A stretch of DNA of 64,000 nucleotides from NCBI GenBank assembly GCA_964475415.1, contig CAYYWZ010000009.1, forward strand, positions 1 through 64,000, in the 5' to 3' direction. The stretch comes from CALCMJ01 sp964475415. Its GTDB lineage: Bacteria > Bacteroidota > Bacteroidia > Chitinophagales > Saprospiraceae. A model generated the notes under the pieces. It ran no database searches. It was not told the origin of the DNA and saw only the letters and a program-made list of their open reading frames with translations. The first letter of the stretch is position 1. Each line of letters opens with the position of its first letter. This document shows positions 54,718-63,373 of this stretch, one piece after another. The translations under genes and the position numbers were made by a program.

Positions 54718-55467
54718 ATGTCTTTATACAACGAAATTACCCAAGCGAAAAAGGACGGCAAGAAAAAATTTGCTGTATTGCTAGACCCCGATAAGGTTAG
54801 ACTAGGTCAGCTAGATAAGATACTGAAGTTGTCGATAGATGCTAACGTAGATTATTTCTTTATAGGAGGCAGCCTTATTGTAAATGATATGTTGGATGAA
54901 TTACTAAAGCTTATCAAGCAAAAATGTAAAATTCCTACTATCCTTTTTCCTGGAAACTCTATTCAGTTAAGTTATAAAGCAGATGCTTTATTATTTCTTT
55001 CTCTTATATCAGGAAGAAACGCAGAACTGCTTATCGGCAAGCACGTTATTACGGCGCCATATCTTAAGCTAAGTCCTCTAGAGATTATGTCTACGGGCTA
55101 CATGCTTATAGATGGTGGGGTTGATACAACCGTTACGTATATAAGTAATACTCGACCGATTCCGGCAGCTAAGGACGATATAGCCTTGTGTACGGCAGTT
55201 GCTGGTCAACTCTTAGGAATGAAACTGATCTATATGGATGCGGGAAGTGGTGCTAAGAATCCTATCAGTACTTCTATGATAGAATCTGTAAGCGGAGCTA
55301 TAGATATTCCATTGATAATAGGAGGGGGCATAAGAACTCCTGAGAAGGCGGAAGAAAATGTCAAAGCTGGGGCAGACGTTATAGTAGTGGGTAACGCTAT
55401 AGAAAAAGATCCAGAACTGATTATGGAAATGTCATTAGCCATACACGCTTCTAGTACCAAGGTCTAG
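54718..55467 (+). CDS. geranylgeranylglyceryl phosphate synthase family protein (PcrB-like)
   Basis: 249 aa from ATG 54718, a TIM barrel prenyltransferase joining glycerol-1-phosphate with a long prenyl diphosphate to form an ether. Motifs: AVLLDPDKVRLGQLDK near residue 20, YFFIGGSLIVNDML, TILFPGNSIQLSYKADALLF near 80, KLIYMDAGSGAKNPIS near 175, IIGGGIRTPEKAEENVKAGA near 201, and the phosphate-binding VVGNAIEK. The family is known from archaeal lipid synthesis; Bacteroidota homologues exist and some were shown active, but the use of the ether lipid in bacteria is unclear. Probably co-directional with rsgA after 43 bp. Confidence 0.9.
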   Translation: MSLYNEITQAKKDGKKKFAVLLDPDKVRLGQLDKILKLSIDANVDYFFIGGSLIVNDMLDELLKLIKQKCKIPTILFPGNSIQLSYKADALLFLSLISGRNAELLIGKHVITAPYLKLSPLEIMSTGYMLIDGGVDTTVTYISNTRPIPAAKDDIALCTAVAGQLLGMKLIYMDAGSGAKNPISTSMIESVSGAIDIPLIIGGGIRTPEKAEENVKAGADVIVVGNAIEKDPELIMEMSLAIHASSTKV

Positions 55468-55510
55468 AAACAATGTAGAAAGAGTATACTAAAATTTATA
55501 TAAACCTAGA

Positions 55511-56485
55511 GTGGCAAAAGAAAAGAGTACAGATAATTCCAAAACTATAATCGGAAGAGTTTATAGATCTACAGGAAGTTGGTACGAGGTACACTTAGAT
55601 AACGGAGATATTATTCCATGCAGAACAGTAGGAAAATTAAGACTCAAAAATCTAAAAGTTACTAACCCTATTGCCGTAGGAGATTATGTAAAAATTAAAG
55701 GGGATGACCACGAAAAGACAGGCAGCATTCTAGAGATTTGTGATCGTAAGAATTATGTCATCAGACAATCTCCGAGAAAAAAACACTATTTACATATTAT
55801 AGCAAGCAATATAGATCAGGCGATTATCATAGCTACGATCAGAGAGCCTATGCTGAAGCAAGGATTTATAGATCGTTTTTTGTTGATGACAGAACCCTTT
55901 GACATACCTGTACATATCGTATTTAACAAGTCAGATCTCTATACGGAAGACGATATTTCTACCTACCTATATCTAAAGGAGATTTATGAGAAGATAGGTT
56001 ATAATGTGCACCTAGTCTCAGCAATAGAACAGGAAGGGACAGCAGAATTGCTTAATATATTTTCAAAAAAAACCAGCTTGATAGGTGGACAAAGTGGAGT
56101 AGGAAAGTCCAGTCTTATAAATGCTATGCTGCCAGATATGGACCTGCGCACTATGGAGGTTTCTGATTACTCAGGCAAAGGGCAACATACAACAACCTTT
56201 GCAGAGATGTATACCATAGATACGAATACGCATATTATAGACACACCAGGTATAAAGACCTTGTCTTTTAATTATCTAGAGATTACCGATGTGGCACATA
56301 ATTTCAGAGAGTTCTTTGAGGTTTCTGATAGATGTAAATTTAATAACTGCATGCATAGAAACGAACCCAAGTGTGCAGTAAAGGATTCCCTAGAAAACGG
56401 AACGATCAGTGAGCTTCGTTACTTTAATTATATCCAGATACTAGAAGAAATAGAAGATCAGAATTATTGGGAGCTACACACCTAG
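55511..56485 (+). CDS. rsgA: ribosome small-subunit GTPase RsgA
   Basis: 324 aa with GTG start (MAKEKSTDN). Circularly permuted GTPase that aids late 30S maturation. N-terminal OB fold (about residues 12-80; YEVHLDNGDIIPCRTVGKLR), G4 motif NKSD near 138, then G1 GGQSGVGKSSLINAM near 192, GQHTTTFAEM and G3 DTPGIKTL near 256. The C-terminal zinc knuckle is CKFNNCMHRNEPKCAV with Cys, Cys, His and Cys. Normal length. Confidence 0.94.
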   Translation: MAKEKSTDNSKTIIGRVYRSTGSWYEVHLDNGDIIPCRTVGKLRLKNLKVTNPIAVGDYVKIKGDDHEKTGSILEICDRKNYVIRQSPRKKHYLHIIASNIDQAIIIATIREPMLKQGFIDRFLLMTEPFDIPVHIVFNKSDLYTEDDISTYLYLKEIYEKIGYNVHLVSAIEQEGTAELLNIFSKKTSLIGGQSGVGKSSLINAMLPDMDLRTMEVSDYSGKGQHTTTFAEMYTIDTNTHIIDTPGIKTLSFNYLEITDVAHNFREFFEVSDRCKFNNCMHRNEPKCAVKDSLENGTISELRYFNYIQILEEIEDQNYWELHT

Positions 56486-56731
56486 AAAAGTAGTGTTAGT
56501 TTCTATTCTTGAAAAAATAGATTTATAGTGATCGTTTTATTGACCAATAAGCTAAGATCTTTTTTACCAACAATATAAGACGATATAGCAGAAAATATAC
56601 TAGCTAAAAAAACTTAAGCAATCGACATTTTGTCAGAATTATTCGCGTTCTTATGTCAAATCTTCTACTATTTCCCTATTTTAAAATCTTGGATTCAAAT
56701 TTGATGACTATCTACTATAAAGCTTAAATAA

Positions 56732-59503
56732 ATGACTTACGATAATTTCACAATAAAGGCTCAAGAAGCTATTCTTAAATCTCAGCAGATTGCAGGAACT
56801 TATGATCAGCAGCAGGTAGATACAACGCACCTTATCAGAGGTATACTAGAGACGGATGAGAAACTTACAGAGTTTCTGCTCCAGAAGATGGATGTCAATA
56901 TTCCTACGCTAAAAATAAAATTAGAAGAAGCTATAAAAACCTATCCGAAAGTGGAAGGTGTACAAAAGCAATATCTAACAAATGATTCTAATCAAGCACT
57001 TTCTAGAGCTAAGAAATTACTCAAGGAATTCGGAGATGAGTTTATCTCTCTAGAAATGATCCTTCTAGGAATTATAAAAGGAAAAGATAAAGGCGCTACC
57101 ATCCTTAAGGATCTTGGTGCTACACAGAAAGGTGCAACAGCAGCTATAGAAGAACTGAGAAAAGGTAGAAAAGTTACAGATCAGCAAGCAGACAATCAGT
57201 ACAATGCGCTGAAAAAGTTTGCTATAAATCTAAACGAAAGAGCAGAGTCAGGAAAGCTAGACCCTATAATAGGAAGAGACGAAGAGATCAGACGGGTATT
57301 GCATATACTTAGTAGAAGAAAAAAGAACAACCCACTACTTATAGGAGAGGCTGGTGTAGGTAAGACAGCACTAATAGAAGGTATCGCGTGGAGAATTGTA
57401 AAACAAGATGTACCAGAGAACTTACAGTCAAAAGTTATTTATGTATTAGACCTATCTGCTTTGATAGCAGGTGCGAAATATAAGGGTGAGTTCGAAGAAA
57501 GATTGAAGGCGGTTGTCAAGGAGGTGAGTTCTGCAGATGGACAGATTATTTTGTTTGTAGATGAGATCCATACATTAATAGGTGCCGGTGGAGGAAATGG
57601 AGCTATGGATGCAGCTAATATTCTTAAGCCCGCATTGGCTAGGGGGGAATTAAAAACCATAGGAGCAACGACTTTAGATGAGTACCAGAAATATTTTGAA
57701 AAAGATAAGGCACTAGTAAGAAGATTCCAGCCAATCTTTATAGACGAGCCGAGTCTAGAAGATACAGTATCTATACTTAGAGGAATTCAGGATAAGTACG
57801 AAGTTTATCATAAAATGGAAATTCTGGACGAAGCACTTATTGCGGCTGTAGAATTATCACATCGGTATATAACAGAACGTAAGTTACCAGACAAAGCCAT
57901 CGACCTTATAGATGAGGCTTCTGCAAGACTTAGGTTAGAGTTGGATTCTGTTCCAGAAGAGATAGATGAACTAGATAGAAGACTTAGACAATTAGAAATA
58001 GAGAAGGAATATATTAAAAGGGAGAATGATGAGCGTAAGCTGAAAGCTATTTCCGAAGAGATAGCCAATCATAAAGAGAAGTTAGACTCTATAACTGCTG
58101 CATGGAAAAGTGAAAAAGAAATTGTAGATCAGATACAACAGATCAGAAAAACAATAGAAGAACTAGAACATGAAGCAGAAGTTGCAGAAAGAGCAAGTGA
58201 GTTTGAGAAAGTAGCTAAGATAAGATATGGAGACCTTAAGGAAAAAGAAGCTATGCTTATGGTGGCGGAAGAGAAGCTAGAAAAACTACCAGACGACCAG
58301 CGATTTACGAACGAGGTGGTCACGGCAAATGATATTGCTGAAGTTGTTGCAAAGTGGACAGGAATTCCTGTTACGAAAATGATGAAGAAAGAAAAAGAAA
58401 GACTGCTTAACCTAGAAGACGAAATAGGACAAAGACTTATAGGGCAGAAAGATGCTGTCGTTGCTGTTGCCGATGCAGTCAGAAGATCAAGAGCAGGATT
58501 GGGAGATCCTAAAAAACCTATAGGATCATTTATTTTCCTAGGACCAACAGGAGTGGGTAAAACAGAGTTAGCTAAGACGCTAGCAGAAGTATTGTTTGAC
58601 GATGAGAAGGCAATTACTAGAATAGATATGAGTGAGTTCCAAGAGAAACATTCAGTAAGTAGACTTGTAGGTGCACCCCCAGGATATGTAGGTTACGATG
58701 AAGGCGGACAGCTGACAGAGGCAGTAAGGAGAAGACCGTATTCTATTGTGCTGCTAGATGAGATAGAAAAAGCACATCCTGATACCTTTAATATTTTACT
58801 ACAAGTACTTGACGATGGTAGACTTACAGACAATAAGGGAAGGGAGGCAAACTTTAAGAACACCATAATAATCATGACCTCTAACATGGGGGCAGAGGTG
58901 ATCCTAGAAAATTTTGAAGACCTCGATGCTGTAGGAGAAGAACATAGGACAGAGATTATTGAGACGACTAGACTGGAGGTCTTCGATATGTTGAAAGAAA
59001 ATCTACGACCAGAATTTCTCAATAGAATTGATGAGAAAATAATGTTCTTACCACTTACTAAAGCGGAGATAAAGAAGATTGCAAATATCCTTATCAAAAA
59101 GGTGAAAAAGAATCTAAAACGACAGCATATAGGAATAGACCTATCGGAGTCGGCTATGGATCTCCTAGCAGATCTGGGATACGATCCGCAGTTCGGAGCT
59201 AGACCACTGAAAAGAGTTATACAGAAAGAACTGATCAACGAACTTTCTAAGAGAGTACTTTCTGGGGCATTCTCTGCAGGAGATACTATACACGTAGGAA
59301 CAGATGCTAAGGGATTTACTTTTACGGAAAAACCAAATGATAGTAAAGAAAAACCTAAGCAAGAGAAAAAAGTCACGAAGTCTAAAAAAGAAAAGGACTT
59401 AGAAAAACTTAAAAAAGCAACTAAGGACGTAGAAGATGAAGTCAAGAAAATGAAAGACAAGGGTGACTCTAATGGAACGCAAATGGAAAAAGAAACAGAG
59501 TAG
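56732..59503 (+). CDS. clpB: ATP-dependent chaperone ClpB
   Basis: 923 aa. Clp N domain (1-145), AAA+ domain 1 with Walker A GEAGVGKTA (residues 205-213) and LFVDEIHTLIGAGGG, a coiled-coil middle domain (about 405-525) of the long ClpB type that contacts DnaK, and AAA+ domain 2 with Walker A GPTGVGKTE near 606 and VLLDEIEKAHPD. The long M-domain and the lack of an IGF/L ClpP-binding loop indicate ClpB, not ClpC or ClpA. It disaggregates proteins with DnaK. Odd: about 55 residues beyond the normal end form a Lys/Glu-rich tail (EKPNDSKEKPKQEKKVTKSK ... TKDVEDEVKKMKDKGD), absent from E. coli ClpB (857 aa). Own terminator follows. Confidence 0.94.
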   Translation: MTYDNFTIKAQEAILKSQQIAGTYDQQQVDTTHLIRGILETDEKLTEFLLQKMDVNIPTLKIKLEEAIKTYPKVEGVQKQYLTNDSNQALSRAKKLLKEFGDEFISLEMILLGIIKGKDKGATILKDLGATQKGATAAIEELRKGRKVTDQQADNQYNALKKFAINLNERAESGKLDPIIGRDEEIRRVLHILSRRKKNNPLLIGEAGVGKTALIEGIAWRIVKQDVPENLQSKVIYVLDLSALIAGAKYKGEFEERLKAVVKEVSSADGQIILFVDEIHTLIGAGGGNGAMDAANILKPALARGELKTIGATTLDEYQKYFEKDKALVRRFQPIFIDEPSLEDTVSILRGIQDKYEVYHKMEILDEALIAAVELSHRYITERKLPDKAIDLIDEASARLRLELDSVPEEIDELDRRLRQLEIEKEYIKRENDERKLKAISEEIANHKEKLDSITAAWKSEKEIVDQIQQIRKTIEELEHEAEVAERASEFEKVAKIRYGDLKEKEAMLMVAEEKLEKLPDDQRFTNEVVTANDIAEVVAKWTGIPVTKMMKKEKERLLNLEDEIGQRLIGQKDAVVAVADAVRRSRAGLGDPKKPIGSFIFLGPTGVGKTELAKTLAEVLFDDEKAITRIDMSEFQEKHSVSRLVGAPPGYVGYDEGGQLTEAVRRRPYSIVLLDEIEKAHPDTFNILLQVLDDGRLTDNKGREANFKNTIIIMTSNMGAEVILENFEDLDAVGEEHRTEIIETTRLEVFDMLKENLRPEFLNRIDEKIMFLPLTKAEIKKIANILIKKVKKNLKRQHIGIDLSESAMDLLADLGYDPQFGARPLKRVIQKELINELSKRVLSGAFSAGDTIHVGTDAKGFTFTEKPNDSKEKPKQEKKVTKSKKEKDLEKLKKATKDVEDEVKKMKDKGDSNGTQMEKETE

Positions 59504-59537
59504 TGTAAAGACAAGTAGAAAGAATAGATGAAAAAAT

Positions 59538-59574
59538 AAAAGCGTATTTCTAAAGTTTTGAGATACGCTTTTTT
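59538..59574 (+). terminator. Rho-independent terminator after clpB
   Basis: AAAGCGTAT and ATACGCTTT arms around a short loop, followed by TTTT. Confidence 0.85.
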
Positions 59575-59690
59575 ATAAAGGGTGATTATATATGATTAAG
59601 ATAAACTATTTTAAACACTATGTTTACTATTGAGAAAGTGATAACTTATATAGAGAACTACAAAATTGATGTTGAGAATTATTAATGCAA

Positions 59691-60011
59691 GATTGTGAAA
59701 CATTAGATGTAATGATATTAAAAAGAGTGGTAAGTAAAGATCATAATACATATGCACATAGAATATCCGCCAAAGCATTCAATTAGTTACCTTGTAAAAC
59801 AGTTAAAGGGGAGAAGTAGTAGTTTGCTACAAAAAGAATTTCCTCATTTGCAGAAGCGATTACAGGGGACAAAGATATTGGGGTAAAGGTTATGGGGTAT
59901 GGAGCAGTGGGAATATAACTGAAAAGATGATACAGGAATATCTTTAGCATCATAGAAAAAGAAATGATACAAATTTAGAGAACTTTATGCTCGAAGAGCA
60001 AAGACTTTAAT
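59691..60011 (+). pseudogene. IS200/IS605 family transposase TnpA remnant
   Basis: Three frame segments together spell a Y1 (HUH) transposase C-terminal half: VMILKRVVSKDH (about 59707-59742), then after a shift MHIEYPPKHSISYLVKQLKG and SSLLQKEFPHLQKR from 59752, then after another shift GQRYWGKGYGVWSSGNITEK MIQEYL, a TAG where family members have Glu, HHRKRNDTN and LENFMLEEQRL to 60011. The second His of the HUH motif region (DHVHMHIEYPP in relatives) is destroyed. The N-terminal part is missing or unrecognisable. It cannot be active. Confidence 0.8.
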
Positions 60012-60027
60012 CCTTGTTATTTTAACC

Positions 60028-60048
60028 CACCTACTTCAAGTAGGTGGT
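60028..60048. mobile_element. IS200-like right-end hairpin
   Basis: CCACCTACTT followed by AAGTAGGTGG forms a near-perfect palindrome 17 bp after the dead tnpA frame. IS200/IS605 elements carry such subterminal hairpins as transposase recognition sites. It marks the downstream end of the remnant; I could not find the left end. Confidence 0.65.
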
Positions 60049-60172
60049 ATTTGAGTTAGTCTTTACTAAACTTGCATTTAGTCAGTTTCAAGACTTAGAA
60101 TTACAAGGGGTATAATATATTTGTCTATATTCATCCAAAAACTAATAGAATGAACATCAGCGAAAAAAAAAC

Positions 60173-61210
60173 ATGAAAAACATATACATCATTATTTTTC
60201 TTCTGCTAATCTGTACGAATATTACGAAGGCTCAAGATATCTTTGAAATATTTTATGAGGGTACAAAGAGCCAACCAATTATTACGGAGATAAAATCAAA
60301 AACAAGTTACGATTATCATCGCAACAGCTCCCAAGAGGGAAGATTGCCAGATACCTCTATCGTGTTAGATGGTGACACACTATCTTTATTTTTAGAAACA
60401 AGGATAGTAGAAACTTATCCAGCAATAGGAACAAGAAAACGAGAACATTTTAAGGTTTCAGGGGAACTCAGTTTGACAGAAACAATAGTACAAGATAAAG
60501 CAGGTAGAATGCTTGAAAATACTATAGAAAGCACAGATCCACAGATGGCGCAATTTCTAAATACAACGAAGAAGTATACTTACGAAAATGATAATCTTGT
60601 AAAAATTGATGAAAAAGATCTTACGATAGTTTCACTTGAATATGATGATCAATCATTACCAAAAAACATGAGGTTTAATACAGGATTTGCTAACATGGCA
60701 CTAGATCGTGAAAATACTGAAACGGGATATATCTATAATGCTAGCTTAGTTCCCATGGATAATCAAGAAGGGCTTATGGGTATGATGGCCGATGCAATGA
60801 AAGATGCTCCTAAAACCTATGTTCTTTATGAGCTTAAAGATAAGCACCATTATTTCACGTATATCGAAGAGGAAAAAGAAACAGGAAATATATTGGTGGA
60901 GGAAACATTTATAAGAAACGAGAAAAAGCAACTAGTAGAAGCTATAAGTTCTAAAGGCATGAAGTCTCATATGAAATATCGCCATAATGATAAAGGAGAG
61001 GTAATAGAAACAGAGAATATATTAAACAATACAATACTAAGAAACGAATCTGATGACAGAGGAAACATAGTAAAGAAATATGAAGGCTATCAATATTATG
61101 AGTATAAATATGATGATAAGAATACGCAAGTAGAAGAAAGGCAGTTTTTAGGAATAGATGAAGACAAGTCTCTTTCTAAGTTTACGGTAGTAAAGGTGGT
61201 ATATAAATAA
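60173..61210 (+). CDS. exported protein of unknown function with YD-like repeats
   Basis: 345 aa. Signal peptide (IIIFLLLICTNITKAQ). The body alternates short strands of the type KKYTYENDNLVKIDEKD, MKYRHNDKGEVIETENI and YEYKYDDKNTQVEERQFLG, as in YD/RHS-type or MORN-like beta strands, with no toxin domain and no T9SS sorting signal. Periplasmic or outer-membrane attached (inference). Probably co-transcribed with the lipoprotein gene 24 bp downstream. Confidence 0.72.
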   Translation: MKNIYIIIFLLLICTNITKAQDIFEIFYEGTKSQPIITEIKSKTSYDYHRNSSQEGRLPDTSIVLDGDTLSLFLETRIVETYPAIGTRKREHFKVSGELSLTETIVQDKAGRMLENTIESTDPQMAQFLNTTKKYTYENDNLVKIDEKDLTIVSLEYDDQSLPKNMRFNTGFANMALDRENTETGYIYNASLVPMDNQEGLMGMMADAMKDAPKTYVLYELKDKHHYFTYIEEEKETGNILVEETFIRNEKKQLVEAISSKGMKSHMKYRHNDKGEVIETENILNNTILRNESDDRGNIVKKYEGYQYYEYKYDDKNTQVEERQFLGIDEDKSLSKFTVVKVVYK

Positions 61211-61234
61211 TTACGTAGGTTAAATTTCTAGTAA

Positions 61235-61936
61235 ATGAGAATAAGTAGAAATCACATTATGTCATCTTCTATCACACTAGCATGTATATTTCTCATAATC
61301 CTATCGTCATGCAAAAGCAAACAAATCCCTGATATTTTTTCACTCAGAGAAGGAGACCTTCTATTCCAAGACAGTGATTGTGGTCCCTTTTGTACGGCGA
61401 TAGAAAAAGTAACTTTTGGATATAAGGGCTCTAAGTTTTCTCATATAGGATTATTGGTAGCAGAGCAAGACGATTTGTTTGTATTGGAAGCTATATCTGC
61501 TGGCGTTGTTTTGACACCGATAGATAGCTTTCTTCAGCGATCTTTTGATCTGGATAGCAACCCCAAAGTTGTTGTTGGGAGATTAAAACAAAAACATCGG
61601 AAACTGATACCCGAAGCAATACAGTTTACTAAAGAGCAAATGGAAAAAGCATATGACGATGTTTTTGATATCAATAATGATAAGTATTATTGTTCAGAAC
61701 TAATTTATGATGCTTTTCAGTCAGCTAATGATGGCGAGCCTATTTTTGATTTACAGCCTATGACCTTTATTGATCCTGACACTAAGGAGATTTTTCCTAT
61801 TTGGCAAAAATATTTTGACGACTTAGAGACCAGTATTCCAGAAGGAGAACCGGGACTAAATCCAGGAGGAATTTCTACTTCGCCTTATGTTGAGATCATA
61901 CATTTTTATGGCACACCAGAAGGCTATAAGAAGTAA
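61235..61936 (+). CDS. YiiX/YebB-like NlpC/P60 superfamily lipoprotein
   Basis: 233 aa. Lipobox LSSC near residue 26 marks a lipoprotein. The circularly permuted papain-like (YiiX/C92) core shows the His in SKFSHIGLLV near residue 70 and the Cys in NDKYYCSELIYDAFQSA near 152, preceded by LREGDLLFQDSDCGPFC. Such enzymes cleave amide or ester bonds in cell wall or lipid substrates; the exact one is unknown. Near usual length. It may act with the exported protein just upstream. Confidence 0.85.
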   Translation: MRISRNHIMSSSITLACIFLIILSSCKSKQIPDIFSLREGDLLFQDSDCGPFCTAIEKVTFGYKGSKFSHIGLLVAEQDDLFVLEAISAGVVLTPIDSFLQRSFDLDSNPKVVVGRLKQKHRKLIPEAIQFTKEQMEKAYDDVFDINNDKYYCSELIYDAFQSANDGEPIFDLQPMTFIDPDTKEIFPIWQKYFDDLETSIPEGEPGLNPGGISTSPYVEIIHFYGTPEGYKK

Positions 61937-62074
61937 CAATTAAGATACCTTTAATCTGCTAGGCGCAGCTTATGCCTTGCTTGTTTAATCTTTGAGTATA
62001 TAGAATATCTACTATACTTAAGTACAGCTTGTCTCTTATTGAGTATAATTATTACTATGCAAGACTGGTCAGTC

Positions 62075-63373
62075 CTAATCTAAACTCTTCGGCTTCCACT
62101 TCACATTTCCTATAGGTGTAGAGAGTGCCTTGTTTACTGCTTTGCCAGAACGTTTCTTATCATAGATCATCGCGGCGGTCATAATAAGACTAGTACCGAT
62201 AATAACAAACAAAAGGATTCCTGAGTTGAACGACTCTGACTGTATCTCTAAAGGTATAGCAGAAAAAAGTAAGATAGTGATCAGTCCCCGTGGAGCGATA
62301 AAGACCTGTGGATTAATATCTTTTCCCATCGTTGCTCTCAGCATAATAAACCTCAGAAGATAGATAGATAAAATAATTAGGAGACTTATGATAGCTACAT
62401 TGATACTTAGTAGAGAAGCTAGAGAAATTGTAATTCCAAAAATAACAAAGAAGAATGTACGAACAACAAACGCTGTTTCTAAGGTTATAATATGTAACTC
62501 TTCATATATGTGCATGGCCTTTTTATAGTTGAGATAACGCTTGAGCTTACCTGGAAAAAACAATTCCATGTTAGCTATGAGCAGACCGAAAGTTAGAATA
62601 ATAATCAGTGATGACAAGTGTAGTTTTTTTCCTATGCCGTACAACAATAACAAGATGGCAATAAGTAAAAACAGTTTAACATGTGATTTTATATTTTGGA
62701 AAATAAGTACGATGGCGTAACTAGCAATAAGGGCGATACCTATAGTAAGAATGAGGTTAGCGGTAAAACCTAGAAAACCTGTTCCAGCACCAGCTTCGCT
62801 ACCTACATTTCCTGTAAGAAAGTAGAACATCATAATGCCGAAAATATCAGAAAAGGTAGATTCGTATATGTGGAATTCTTTCTTATCGGACCGGAGGCTG
62901 GATACAGAAGGGATGATTATCGCACTAGACAGAATCGATAAGGGAGTAGCATAGATCCATGCTTGCTGATCTGTCATCTCTGGAATAAAATACTGTAATA
63001 TATACTTTGCCAGAAGTGCACTTAGGATGAGTCCTACTAAGGCAATCGCCATGGCGACGAGTATAGGTACTAGTTTTTCTCGCTCTAGTTTTAGTTCTAG
63101 AGCGGCCTCTAATACGATCATAATAAGACCTACCGTTCCTAGTACTTCTAGTAGATCATCTATAGGAAACGAATCTAGAGAAGCACTCGAAGCATCTAAT
63201 CCTAACTTGATCAGAATACCCAGAACAATAAGTAAGAGTACAGAAGGTATATTCGTTTTCTTAGCAACCTGAGAAAAGAAAAAAGACAGAATAATAACAA
63301 TAGAAGCTTCTATTATTAGATTCTGAGAAGAAAGCAGACTACCTGATTTAAAAAGTACAAATAATGATGACAT
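62075..63373 (-). CDS. cation/proton antiporter (CPA family)
   Basis: 432 aa, about 12 membrane helices filling the whole protein, with no C-terminal TrkA-N or USP domain. Early SIVIILSFFFSQVAKKTNIP and PSVLLLIVLGILIKLGLD, then DDLLEVLGTVGLIMIVLEAA and YATPLSILSSAIIIPSVSSL are typical of CPA1/CPA2 exchangers. The usual ND or DD ion-binding pair in the unwound helix is not evident (PSVSSL occupies that spot), so ion specificity stays open. The ATG overlaps the TAA of the gene upstream, hence they are coupled. Confidence 0.85.
   Translation of the reverse strand: MSSLFVLFKSGSLLSSQNLIIEASIVIILSFFFSQVAKKTNIPSVLLLIVLGILIKLGLDASSASLDSFPIDDLLEVLGTVGLIMIVLEAALELKLEREKLVPILVAMAIALVGLILSALLAKYILQYFIPEMTDQQAWIYATPLSILSSAIIIPSVSSLRSDKKEFHIYESTFSDIFGIMMFYFLTGNVGSEAGAGTGFLGFTANLILTIGIALIASYAIVLIFQNIKSHVKLFLLIAILLLLYGIGKKLHLSSLIIILTFGLLIANMELFFPGKLKRYLNYKKAMHIYEELHIITLETAFVVRTFFFVIFGITISLASLLSINVAIISLLIILSIYLLRFIMLRATMGKDINPQVFIAPRGLITILLFSAIPLEIQSESFNSGILLFVIIGTSLIMTAAMIYDKKRSGKAVNKALSTPIGNVKWKPKSLD

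Noticed and set aside
58693..59514. 273-codon open frame on the minus strand inside clpB
   Set aside because: Antisense shadow of a real gene; Ser/Phe-rich translation with no domain.
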